Positions 50,432-57,087 of a DNA stretch of 64,000 nt are shown here, in pieces. The notes under the pieces are model-generated. The model was given only the letters and a program-made list of their open reading frames with translations, was not told the origin of the DNA and searched no databases. Made by a program: the position numbers and the translations under genes. Where the stretch lies: contig JAIXTG010000200.1 of the NCBI GenBank assembly GCA_027484285.1, positions 1 through 64,000 of the forward strand, read 5' to 3'. The stretch's first letter is position 1; every line of letters starts with the position of its first letter. This DNA is from Oxalobacteraceae bacterium (lineage in GTDB: Bacteria > Pseudomonadota > Gammaproteobacteria > Burkholderiales > Burkholderiaceae_D).

Positions 50432-50970
50432 CACTTGCCCTCCCCAACGATTGCCAGGCGGAAGGCCGGCTTGGCGGGTTTGAGGGTGCGGGCGGCCTCG
50501 AACGGACGGCGCAGGGTTTCGGGCCAGGCAGCAAACTTGCGCTCTGACACCGAATACTTCACATCGATGTATTCGGCCGGGTCGTCGCCATTGCTGGCGA
50601 TGCGCTGCGCAATGGCGGCCAGCTCCTGCTGATCCCAAGCAACGGACTTCTTGATCTCGACCGTGATGGCCAGATCGCCGTCGGTCAGATGCGTGGTGCC
50701 GGTGTCCTTGCCAGCGTCGAGCAGTTGCGCACGGGCGGCGTCGCTGTAGAGGTCATCGAGCGCGGCGGTCAGCTGCTCACGGGCGTGGCCAATGCCACGG
50801 TCCATTTCGGCGAGCAGGACGGAGAGTTCCTGCAGTGCCGGCTTGGGCAGCGCCTTAATGCGCTCGCGGGTCAGGTCTTCGAGTTGGAGGGGAAGACTGC
50901 CGATGTCGAGGACGGTGGCAGTCGGTTGTGGGGTAGCCGCGAGGGCCGTATTCAGCGATGTGCTGGTCAT
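50431..50970 (-). CDS. Phage recombination-operon protein, unknown
   Basis: A 179-aa protein; first gene of the replication and recombination operon, directly before Sak4. It has a helical middle (LQELSVLLAEMDRGIGHAREQLTAALDDLYSDAARAQL) and a strand region with IKKSVAWDQQELAAIAQRI and EYIDVKYSVSERKFAAWPE, as often seen in proteins that precede Sak4-like genes. AAGGAG precedes the ATG. Role unknown. Confidence 0.75.
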   Translation of the reverse strand: MTSTSLNTALAATPQPTATVLDIGSLPLQLEDLTRERIKALPKPALQELSVLLAEMDRGIGHAREQLTAALDDLYSDAARAQLLDAGKDTGTTHLTDGDLAITVEIKKSVAWDQQELAAIAQRIASNGDDPAEYIDVKYSVSERKFAAWPETLRRPFEAARTLKPAKPAFRLAIVGEGK

Positions 50971-51047
50971 GGAAATGCTCCTTAAAAAAGTGGCCTGAAT
51001 TCGGTTGCGGACTCGCCGCCGCCGACAGGTGCATTTCCTCAAGGCGC

Positions 51048-51092
51048 ATTACACAGAGCGCTACACGCATTACACAGACCCATTACACAAAC
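51048..51092 (-). promoter_or_regulatory. Three repeats of TGTGTAATG upstream of the recombination operon
   Basis: The plus strand has CATTACACAGA at 51048, CATTACACAGA at 51069 and CATTACACAAA at 51082; on the minus strand they read towards the operon as TCTGTGTAATG. They lie about 80 to 120 nt before the first gene of the operon. Likely operator or iteron sites. No clear core promoter was agreed on by eye. Confidence 0.55.
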
Positions 51093-51118
51093 GCGTTTCG
51101 TGCCTGCAGAATGCAAAA

Positions 51119-51146
51119 AACCCGGTCTGGGATCGCCAGCCGGGTT
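51119..51146 (-). terminator. Rho-independent terminator
   Basis: A 7-bp stem AACCCGG/CCGGGTT with a 14-nt loop, followed on the minus strand by TTTTTGC. It ends the two-gene operon 51172-53429 and separates it from the recombination operon. Confidence 0.8.
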
Positions 51147-51171
51147 CTTGTGTGGGGGTGTTATGGATGTG

Positions 51172-52161
51172 CTATTTCAGCCAGTGCGCATCCTCATCGC
51201 TGATCTTGAGGGCATAGCGCTCCTCGTCATCGTCGTAGTGGATGAAGCCGTGGTAGACCTCTGGGATGCGCTGAAAGGTCTTGCTGGGCGAGAACTTCTC
51301 GTCCTTGGAGCCCGTTGCCGCCCTTAATGCATCGCGCCCCAATTCGTGATCGCGGCTGTCGATCAGCGCCACCAGAATGGCCTTTTGCTGGCGAGTCAGT
51401 CGGATCGCCTGACCTTGCCAGTACACAAGCCCTTCGCTGGCTGTGTAACGCAGTGTGTTGGTGTGTGCCCGTTCTTCCGCCGCCACGACCTGGGCACCGC
51501 CCGTCTTGAGCCGGTTGTCGAGGAACTCGAAGGTGCTTTGGCCCAATCGCCCCACGGCCGGCAGTGACCTGACCTGAGCCCCGGCCAGTGGCGAAAAGGC
51601 CGGCAGCGGCGTCTCGCTGGTAGTCAGGATCATGGCATCTTGCAGTACGCCCTCGCCCTGGAGGTGCTCACGCAAGGCTTGTGCAACAACAAGCTCGTGC
51701 AAGGTGCGAGCAAAGTACCAGGTATGCAGTTGGCCGGGGCGAGGCTGTGTAGTGCCCAGCCGCCAGACCACACCCGGCTGGATCACACGCACGCCTTGCG
51801 GCATCAGCCCCAGGCCAATCACCAGGTGCGTGATCAGCTGCTCGGCTGCAGGTTGGTAGGTTTTGCGGATGTAGGCCGGTGCCACAACGGGTCCGCACTC
51901 CGGACACATCTGCAACACTTGGTCGTCACCCAAGGTAGTGGACTTGGGCGGATCATCGACCACGCGTGCCAGTTCGACCCAACAGTCATAGCAGGTCGCC
52001 GACGGCAGATCACCGGCGAACCGGAGCAGCCGTTCCCTCAGCAGGGATTGCGCAGCCGGTGCCCAAGGCCCTTCAAATAGGGCTTTGCCGTTGATGCGCG
52101 TGTCTGCTTGATCCAGCAACCGGCACATCAGCGCCGTCGCTTCTATCTGGGCTGTGCTCAT
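51172..52161 (-). CDS. Unknown protein with zinc-like motifs, paired with the 423-aa gene
   Basis: A 329-aa protein with Cys pairs (CYDCW near 57, CPECG near 87) suggesting a zinc site, a middle region of unknown fold, and a C-terminal part that looks like a winged helix (RLTRQQKAILVALIDSRDHELGRDALRAATGSK). It overlaps the 423-aa gene by 4 nt and lies next to the LexA-like repressor. It does not match a family that I can name. Confidence 0.7.
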   Translation of the reverse strand: MSTAQIEATALMCRLLDQADTRINGKALFEGPWAPAAQSLLRERLLRFAGDLPSATCYDCWVELARVVDDPPKSTTLGDDQVLQMCPECGPVVAPAYIRKTYQPAAEQLITHLVIGLGLMPQGVRVIQPGVVWRLGTTQPRPGQLHTWYFARTLHELVVAQALREHLQGEGVLQDAMILTTSETPLPAFSPLAGAQVRSLPAVGRLGQSTFEFLDNRLKTGGAQVVAAEERAHTNTLRYTASEGLVYWQGQAIRLTRQQKAILVALIDSRDHELGRDALRAATGSKDEKFSPSKTFQRIPEVYHGFIHYDDDEERYALKISDEDAHWLK

Positions 52162-53429
52162 ACCGCCAGCGCGGCCTCATCAGCCTCGGGCTCCGGTGTG
52201 ATCGTCGGCACCGGCTCGTCGCCGTCGACCACGTTCAGGGCGCGCAGTACCGCCTGGGCCATGGGCTGGTGCTTGGCTGGCAGGTTCTTGATGGTGGACG
52301 AGCCCGAGGAGAAGACGTTGAAGCTGAAATGGCCACGGCGGATTTTTTCCGTGGGGTAGACCATCAGCGTGGCGCCGTCGAGGTTGTACTCGGCCTCGAA
52401 GGCATGGCTGACCTTCAGACGGGCACGGGCGAGTGCCAAGGCGTCGGGTTCGGATTCGGCCTCCGACGCTTCAAAGTGAATATGCTGGCCGCTGCTGTTC
52501 ATCGGCGTGAACTGGGCGCGGCGCAGGCGCACCTTGCGAATGCCATAGCGTCCCCAGTCCTCGAACGGGTCCAGCCCATCGCGCAGTGCGTTGAGGCGGT
52601 AGCGCTTGGGCTCGATTTCTTCGGGCTTGATCTCGTGGCCGACCAGGTGTTTGCCAAAGAGCTGCAGCACCGCCTTGTGGTTTTTGGCGCCACCCTTGAC
52701 GATGGTTTCAACAAGCCCGGTTTGCGGGTCGTAGAGCAGCGCGGTTTCCAACGCGATGCGGGTGGTGATGCGGCTGAAGTGGTTCTGGCTGAAATGCGCC
52801 AGGGCGGTCACCGGGCCTTCTACGTAGAGCGTGATCTGGATGTGGTGTTCCCGCTGGCTGACCTCGATATGCGTGGCCTTGCCGGCACCGGCCTTTTTAT
52901 AGATGTCGGCCACCGCCTGGCTGAAGGTTTCCAGCGCTGCCCGATCCGCTGTGGGGTCCAGGCCCGCTTCGATGCGGTGCTTCTTCCAGTATTTGCCGTT
53001 GGTCTTGGCCAGGAAGGACAGGTGCAGTTCGGTCTGGCGGAAGGCCTCGTCGCGGAAGGTGAACATCCACATCGCCTTCTCACGGTCATCGCGGTCAGCA
53101 AAGGCCGTCAGCACCGCCTCGTCGTCAGCGCACTTGAGCAGGAATTCCTCCGCTGCCAGCGGGTTGGCCATCAGATGACAGCGGCGCAGGTCGTCGTACC
53201 AATAGCCCAACGCATCGGCGATGGCCTTGCGCTGCTCGCCCGTCATCTCGCGGATGGGCAATTCTGTGGCCAGCGCTTCAACCGCCTGACTCACCATGGC
53301 CGGCAGCGTCCCCTCTTCCTGCGTCCAGTCCAGCGTCAAATGCGGGCCGAGAACATGGGCCTCGGTGAACTCGCGCAGGGTCGGCATGCCAATGTGACGC
53401 AGGAAATGGGGTGGGTTAAATACGCTCAT
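52158..53429 (-). CDS. Unknown 423-aa protein in the repressor region
   Basis: A soluble alpha/beta protein that starts MSVFNPPHFLRHIGMPTLREFTEAH. Middle parts ITLYVEGPVTALAHFSQNHFSRITTRIALETALLYDPQTG and KRYRLNALRDGLDPFEDWG are suggestive of a nucleic-acid-related domain but I cannot name it. I recall such a gene next to LexA-like genes in other prophages. GGAG precedes the ATG. It forms an operon with the 329-aa gene. Confidence 0.7.
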   Translation of the reverse strand: MSVFNPPHFLRHIGMPTLREFTEAHVLGPHLTLDWTQEEGTLPAMVSQAVEALATELPIREMTGEQRKAIADALGYWYDDLRRCHLMANPLAAEEFLLKCADDEAVLTAFADRDDREKAMWMFTFRDEAFRQTELHLSFLAKTNGKYWKKHRIEAGLDPTADRAALETFSQAVADIYKKAGAGKATHIEVSQREHHIQITLYVEGPVTALAHFSQNHFSRITTRIALETALLYDPQTGLVETIVKGGAKNHKAVLQLFGKHLVGHEIKPEEIEPKRYRLNALRDGLDPFEDWGRYGIRKVRLRRAQFTPMNSSGQHIHFEASEAESEPDALALARARLKVSHAFEAEYNLDGATLMVYPTEKIRRGHFSFNVFSSGSSTIKNLPAKHQPMAQAVLRALNVVDGDEPVPTITPEPEADEAALAV

Positions 53430-53468
53430 GCTCGGCTCCTTGGCTTGTTGTTATGTCCAGAACCGAAC

Positions 53469-54053
53469 TCAGCGCACGATCTTGCGGGTCAATCCGACCA
53501 CCACGCCCACAATGTCCAGTTCACCATCTGGCAGGATCAAGGGATAGGCTGGGTTGTGCGCCCTGAGCGCCCGTTGGCCTCTCTCGATCACCAGTTCCTT
53601 GAGCGTGAATTGATCGTTCACCCGCGCCACCACGAAGTCACCGATTGCCGCAGCGCGCCGGGTGTCGACGATGGCCATATCGCCATCGTCGATGTGGGCG
53701 TCCGTCATCGAGTCGCCCCGCACGCGGATCACCAAGGTGTCCGGCGGGGACTCGATCAGGTACTCGTCCAGATAGAACGGCTGGGTCGCAACATCCGCCA
53801 CCTCAGTCGGCAGACCAGCTTGTACCGGGCACTCCGCTAAAGGTCGCTCGAAGAAGCGCTTGCCGGGTATCCAGACGCCGTCGCTGTTGCGCTCGAGAAA
53901 GCCTTGCTTGGCCAGGCGCTCGAGGATGGTCTTGACCGCCGAGCGTGCCGCCACCCCCAGGACAGGCAGCAGCTTGTCATAGGAGGGAAAGGCATGGGCT
54001 TTGGCGTAGTGGCGCTGCAGGGCGGCCAGATACTCCGGATCGCGTTCGTTCAT
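53469..54053 (-). CDS. LexA-like prophage repressor (winged helix plus S24 autoprotease)
   Basis: The 194-aa protein has a LexA-type winged helix-turn-helix (about 5-58; SYDKLLPVLGVAARSAVKTILERLAKQGFLER) and an S24 autocleavage domain: scissile Ala79-Gly80 (VQAGLP), nucleophile Ser115 (RGDSM) and Lys152 (TLKEL). It should be cleaved with RecA help after DNA damage, which induces the prophage. The longer frame upstream runs through the promoter and is rejected. Three copies of AGAAC-N4-GTTCT, two in its own promoter, are its likely operators. Confidence 0.9.
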   Translation of the reverse strand: MNERDPEYLAALQRHYAKAHAFPSYDKLLPVLGVAARSAVKTILERLAKQGFLERNSDGVWIPGKRFFERPLAECPVQAGLPTEVADVATQPFYLDEYLIESPPDTLVIRVRGDSMTDAHIDDGDMAIVDTRRAAAIGDFVVARVNDQFTLKELVIERGQRALRAHNPAYPLILPDGELDIVGVVVGLTRKIVR

Positions 54054-54063
54054 TTCACATTCA

Positions 54064-54112
54064 AGAACATTTGTTCTATTGAATTGTATGAGAACGAATG
54101 TTCTGTCGTCAA
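54064..54112 (-). promoter_or_regulatory. Autoregulated promoter of the LexA-like repressor
   Basis: On the minus strand: -35 TTGACG (54112-54107), 18-bp spacer, -10 TACAAT (54088-54083). A 14-bp palindrome AGAAC-N4-GTTCT at 54091-54104 fills the spacer and a second at 54064-54077 lies just downstream of the -10. Binding there would block the polymerase, so the repressor controls itself. Confidence 0.85.
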
Positions 54113-54155
54113 GAGACAAACAATCAATCAGCTGACTACGCCGCCACGCGCGTGC

Positions 54156-54641
54156 TCATGACAGCAGCCACCAGACCAGCAGCACCACAAGGGCCAACAG
54201 GCCTACCAGGGTGACGGCACAGCCTTTCAAGGGAGGCAGCTCAATCACCTCCTCTTCCTTGGGCTGGCGGTAGCGCTTTTTGATTTGCCCGAAACGGTCA
54301 AAGTAATGGCTGACTTTTCCGTATTGGCTTTCCAGGCGCGACCAGCGATCCGATTGCACCTGTCGGACAGCCGAATACACGTTGTTGGCCAGATCCATCT
54401 GCCGTTGGGAGTCAGCACCTGCGAATAATTCACGCCAGAAGATGTCCACGGCCTCGCGCAGTGCTGGGCCGGCGCTGTCCTCCGGGGTCAATTCCCGCTC
54501 CAGCCGTGCCAGCATCAGCTTCTGCTCTTTTTGCGGTAAGCGGATGTCGCGCTGCTGGGCAATGCGATAACAGTTGTCACCGACCGGCTTGAGCCGCGTG
54601 TTTGCGCGCTTGACCGTGCTGACGGCTTCAGACTTGGTCAT
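54156..54641 (-). CDS. Tail-anchored membrane protein of an SOS-like operon
   Basis: A 161-aa protein with a charged helical body (about 1-140) and one C-terminal membrane helix (VTLVGLLALVVLLVWWLLS), so it would be anchored in the inner membrane with its body in the cytoplasm. Second gene after the 62-aa ORF, in an operon under a repressor-operator promoter. Start uncertain (ATG at 54641 or TTG at 54647; neither has a strong site). Function unknown. Confidence 0.7.
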   Translation of the reverse strand: MTKSEAVSTVKRANTRLKPVGDNCYRIAQQRDIRLPQKEQKLMLARLERELTPEDSAGPALREAVDIFWRELFAGADSQRQMDLANNVYSAVRQVQSDRWSRLESQYGKVSHYFDRFGQIKKRYRQPKEEEVIELPPLKGCAVTLVGLLALVVLLVWWLLS

Positions 54642-54655
54642 CCTCAAGCCAACGA

Positions 54656-54844
54656 TTACTGACCGGATTTGCCTTGATGGTAGTCATCTTGGCTTGGCAA
54701 TTCGCGCCAATCCGGCTTCACCTCTCGGGCCAGGTAGTCGGCCAATGGCAGGGGCAGCCCGTTGCCGCCAGTGTCTTGGACTTGAACATCGGTCGGTTGG
54801 CCGTTGGTGTAGATGACGTAAAGCCCACGGTAGCTGCTTGCCAT
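54656..54844 (-). CDS. Small protein, first gene of the LexA-like-controlled operon
   Basis: A 62-aa protein (MASSYRGLYVIYTNGQPTDV at the start) with a strand-rich first half and an acidic tail. AGGAG precedes the ATG. Its promoter has the repressor operator between -35 and -10. Unknown function; its expression should rise after repressor cleavage. Confidence 0.65.
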   Translation of the reverse strand: MASSYRGLYVIYTNGQPTDVQVQDTGGNGLPLPLADYLAREVKPDWRELPSQDDYHQGKSGQ

Positions 54845-54879
54845 TGAATCTCTCCTGCTGGGGGTGATGTATGGGCAAC

Positions 54880-54909
54880 ATCATATGAGAACATATGTTC
54901 TTTCGTCAA
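54880..54909 (-). promoter_or_regulatory. LexA-like-repressor-controlled promoter
   Basis: On the minus strand: -35 TTGACG (54909-54904), 18-bp spacer, -10 TATGAT (54885-54880), with the palindrome AGAACATATGTTCT (54888-54901) in the spacer. This is the same layout as at the repressor gene promoter. The -35 overlaps the stop codon of the integrase remnant. Confidence 0.82.
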
Positions 54910-55108
54910 TCAACCACAACCACCTCCACCGCCTCCCGCAGCCGCTCCCGGCTCAAATGGGCATAGCGGCTGGTCGTGCGTATATCGGCGTGCCCCAGCA
55001 GCTCCTGCACCTCATACAGGCTGCGCCCCGCATTCACCAGAAAGCTGGCAAAGCTGCGCTGCAGGTCATGGGTGCGCAAGTCCGGCAAGCCGGCCTGGGT
55101 TCGTGCCG
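54906..55108 (-). pseudogene. 3' remnant of a tyrosine integrase
   Basis: About 67 residues of the integrase C-terminus remain, readable from DTARTQAGLPDLRTHD to the stop. The segment FLVNAGRSLYEVQ is identical to that of the intact integrase and LLGHAD/RYAHLS are kept. The catalytic HxxR is HDLQR, so the Arg is shifted or replaced. A stop codon precedes residue 1. It is diverged from the intact gene and so is not a copy of its end; it is the right border of the prophage. Confidence 0.85.
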
Positions 55109-55148
55109 TGTCTCAGCTATAGAAAATGGATAAGAAAAGCCGCCGGGT

Positions 55149-55245
55149 TGGGTGCCGAAAAAGTAAAAACTCCACATGTTGCCGTGCGTGGTTCGAGGCT
55201 ATCGAGTGATCCACCGCCTTGTGAGCGGTGAACGACTGCCGTAGG
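55149..55245 (+). repeat. Dispersed repeat unit, copy A, with GCGGTG hairpin
   Basis: GGTGCCGAAAAAGTAAAA is followed by TGCCGTGCG, GGTTCG, and a hairpin CACCGC-CTTGTGA-GCGGTG (55212-55230), then CGACTGCCG. The same order of words recurs at 56990-57085. The hairpin matches the terminators at 211, 1844 and 58327. It lies beside the prophage right border. A candidate RTX promoter follows (TTGTCA at 55276, ATTTAT at 55299, 17-bp spacer). Confidence 0.7.
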
Positions 55246-55345
55246 CGGACGGAAAGCCGGAATACGCGAGAATACTTGTCAACGGGAATACCATTACAAT
55301 TTATATCGCACCACCATCTACCCCACAATCCAACAGGAGAAAGCC

Positions 55346-56203
55346 GTGCCCGCATTCAAAGGTAAAAGTACGACGGTAGATGAAGCAGAAGTGACGATTA
55401 ACTCAAAAATCAGCAACACAATTACGGGCTTTACCAGCGAAGATTTCGTCTTTTTTGACTTCACCTTCACAGCCGCTGAATACATGCGGTATTTCATCAA
55501 CGTTGCGAAGCAAGGGAATGACCTGCTTTTTACGACCCACAGCGTCCGCACAGGAAAAGTCGCTTCAACGAACAGCATTAAGGATGTTTATACCGCCAAC
55601 GGAATAGAATTCCTGGAGGTTGGGCTAAACGAAGGTCAAGATGGATACGAAACCCCTTCTTTTGCCATTGCGAAAGGAAGCACTTCCGAGTCAGCGGCCG
55701 CGGCGATTAAGGAAACGATGAACTGGGATTTGTTTCTCATTGCTGGTGGCAGTTCGTCTGAAACCCTTTACGGGATGCAAGGCTCATTCAATATCATCTT
55801 TGACAATGCTGGTGACGACCGAATCTTCGGCGGCTCTGAAAATGATTTTTCTGTGGGGTCTGGAAACGATACGCTGACAGGCGGCGAAGGACAGGACACT
55901 TACCTTTTTGAATCCCTTGCATCTTTCGGCGCAAATGGGAGACTCGCCTTCACCAAGACGATTACCAATTTCGATACCTCTCAAGACTTTATCAACTTGG
56001 AGCTTCTTGCATCAGCCTACAAAATGCGCTTCAACAGTACGGCGACTTCGTCGAATTGGAAACGGGGCGATATCATTTTTGAGGTGAACGGTAGCGACGG
56101 TTGGATTCTTGGAAACACCGATCGGGACCGTGACCCAGAATTCAAAATCGTGTTGACTGGCGTGACCTCGATTTCAATGAATAACATCGACATCGGCCAG
56201 TAA
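55346..56203 (+). CDS. RTX calcium-binding repeat protein, short
   Basis: A 285-aa protein starting at a GTG with AGGAG upstream. The C-terminal half has RTX-like nonapeptides (GGSENDFSVGSGNDTLTGGEGQDTYLFESL, about residues 165-190) and the TNFDTSQDFINLELL and ISMNNIDIGQ C-terminus, as in type I secretion substrates. The N-terminal half (FTSEDFVFFDFTFTAAEYMRYF) is not a known catalytic domain. It is more AT-rich than its surroundings. Probably exported and calcium-binding; function unknown. Confidence 0.8.
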   Translation: MPAFKGKSTTVDEAEVTINSKISNTITGFTSEDFVFFDFTFTAAEYMRYFINVAKQGNDLLFTTHSVRTGKVASTNSIKDVYTANGIEFLEVGLNEGQDGYETPSFAIAKGSTSESAAAAIKETMNWDLFLIAGGSSSETLYGMQGSFNIIFDNAGDDRIFGGSENDFSVGSGNDTLTGGEGQDTYLFESLASFGANGRLAFTKTITNFDTSQDFINLELLASAYKMRFNSTATSSNWKRGDIIFEVNGSDGWILGNTDRDRDPEFKIVLTGVTSISMNNIDIGQ

Positions 56204-56227
56204 GAGCGGTTGCGGTCGGCAGGGCAA

Positions 56228-56256
56228 ACAAAGGGAGGGCAAACAAAGGGACACTC
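56228..56256. repeat. Left arm of an inverted repeat pair (AAACAAAGGGA words)
   Basis: AAACAAAGGGAGGGCAAAC, then AAAGGGACACTCAC, is close to the reverse complement of 57090-57120, about 0.85 kb away. The two arms enclose the Icd/Ash-like ORF, SymE-like gene and the remnant of an HTH gene. The rest of 56204-56394 shows no gene. Confidence 0.6.
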
Positions 56257-56394
56257 ACTTTGTTTAGTCCTTTGCTTCTGTCATTTTGAAATGCATCACC
56301 GCTGCACTACCCGCATCCGCCGATCAGGCTTGCGTCTAAAGTCAAACTTGCCTATTCCGTCTGTTCTCCGCCACGCGCGCTTGACCCGGTCTGC

Positions 56395-56628
56395 GTGCGG
56401 CTTCTAGATTGCGCGCTTCATCACGGGCGTGATGAAACGAGTTTGACGGCTCGCTCAACAGACTGGCGCCATGGCGTATTTCGCTCTGGCCGTCCGCTTG
56501 TCTGCTCTATGGTGGGCTGGGCGGGGAAGCCGCAAGGCTTGCCGGGTGGTCTGTCCGGTCCGTCACCTCGTCCAGATCCACCACCCTCATTGACGGTGAG
56601 GGTTACTTCAAGTGATTACAGACCATGA
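56395..56628 (+). CDS. Possible Icd/Ash-like leader ORF
   Basis: A 77-aa frame that contains SMVGWAGKPQGLPG, a segment much like the conserved motif of Ash/Icd-like proteins and P4-type immunity RNA regions. The nucleotide sequence there (GGAAGCCGCAAGGCTTGCC at 56523-56541) can fold as a hairpin and may be the true conserved element, with the protein motif a side effect. Its stop overlaps the SymE-like ATG (ATGA), which suggests translational coupling. Start unclear (ATG at 56395 or 56509). Confidence 0.4.
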   Translation: MRLLDCALHHGRDETSLTARSTDWRHGVFRSGRPLVCSMVGWAGKPQGLPGGLSGPSPRPDPPPSLTVRVTSSDYRP

Positions 56629-56870
56629 CTCCCCCCCGCTCTATCCGGCGTCCGGGCCATCGCTTGCCTGCAAAGTCCTGCAAAGCGCTTCCGCAACCGC
56701 GTCACGTCACCGTCGGCACGCTCTGGTGCCGCGACAGTGCCATTCCATGGATCCGCTTGCGCGGGCACTGGCTGAAGCAAGCCGGCTTTACGCCGCAATC
56801 GCTGGTGGCGGTGGTGGTGCTGCCGGGGCGGCTGGAATTAACGCTGGTGGCGTCGGCGCAGAAGGTGTAA
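56625..56870 (+). CDS. SymE-like type I toxin
   Basis: An 81-aa protein with the SymE core IPWIRLRGHWLKQAGFTPQ and the AbrB-like VVVLPGRLELTL at the end. SymE is an SOS-induced RNase-like/nucleoid toxin in Escherichia coli that is held down by the antisense RNA SymR. Upstream there is no strong ribosome site but a 7-bp hairpin ACCCTCA/TGAGGGT (56583-56603), suggesting RNA control. An antisense RNA was not identified. Confidence 0.75.
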   Translation: MTPPRSIRRPGHRLPAKSCKALPQPRHVTVGTLWCRDSAIPWIRLRGHWLKQAGFTPQSLVAVVVLPGRLELTLVASAQKV

Positions 56871-56934
56871 GCCGCAAGCCTCACCGCGTTGCTGGTGGTG
56901 GGGCTTGAAACAGCGTGCGTGTTTCTTTGTTTTG

Positions 56935-57016
56935 CTTTCGAACCTACTGGATGTAACCGACGTAGAACTGCGCGAGTTGCCGGAACGGGTGCCGAAAAAA
57001 GTAAAACCCGATACGC
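56935..57016 (+). pseudogene. Remnant of the small HTH gene family
   Basis: The frame encodes LSNLLDVTDVELRELPERV, which aligns with LLANLLDATDVKLTELEKRV near the end of the HTH proteins at 2-226 and 58029-58343. The upstream HTH half is missing and the downstream part is replaced by repeat unit B. A decayed copy; no start of its own. The rest of 56871-57189 shows no gene. Confidence 0.65.
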
Positions 57017-57085
57017 TGCCGTGCGGGGTTCGCTGCTACCGAGTTACCCACCGCCTGGTGAGCGGTGGGCGACTAGCGGATGAAC
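56990..57085 (+). repeat. Dispersed repeat unit, copy B, with GCGGTGGG hairpin
   Basis: The same word order as copy A at 55149: GGTGCCGAAAAAAGTAAAA, TGCCGTGCGGGGTTCG, then hairpin CCCACCGC-CTGGTGA-GCGGTGGG (57047-57069) and CGACTAGCGG. It continues from the HTH gene remnant, which suggests that such units come from decayed HTH gene ends. Confidence 0.7.
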
Positions 57086-57087
57086 GA

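Larger units (their letters stand above)
4600..55110. mobile_element. Prophage, lambda-type head with P2-type contractile tail
   Basis: The region holds integrase, lysis, tail, head, packaging, replication, recombination and repressor genes in long overlapping operons, nearly all on the minus strand, so the phage looks close to complete. The left edge is placed between the truncated S-layer gene and the XRE gene; the right edge is placed where a decayed integrase fragment starts, near 55108. No clear direct repeat that could be attL/attR was found by eye, so both edges may be off by a few hundred bases. Confidence 0.85.

Noticed and set aside
4600-55150. attL/attR direct repeats of the prophage
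   Set aside because: Compared 4486-4742 with 55080-55330 by eye in both directions; only short A/T-rich words are shared (such as TCTTATC and ATTTTCT), too weak to call.
56210-56407. 65-aa plus-strand frame at 56210-56407
   Set aside because: It starts in the AAACAAAGGGA repeat arm, has no ribosome site, and the product is not like any protein I know.
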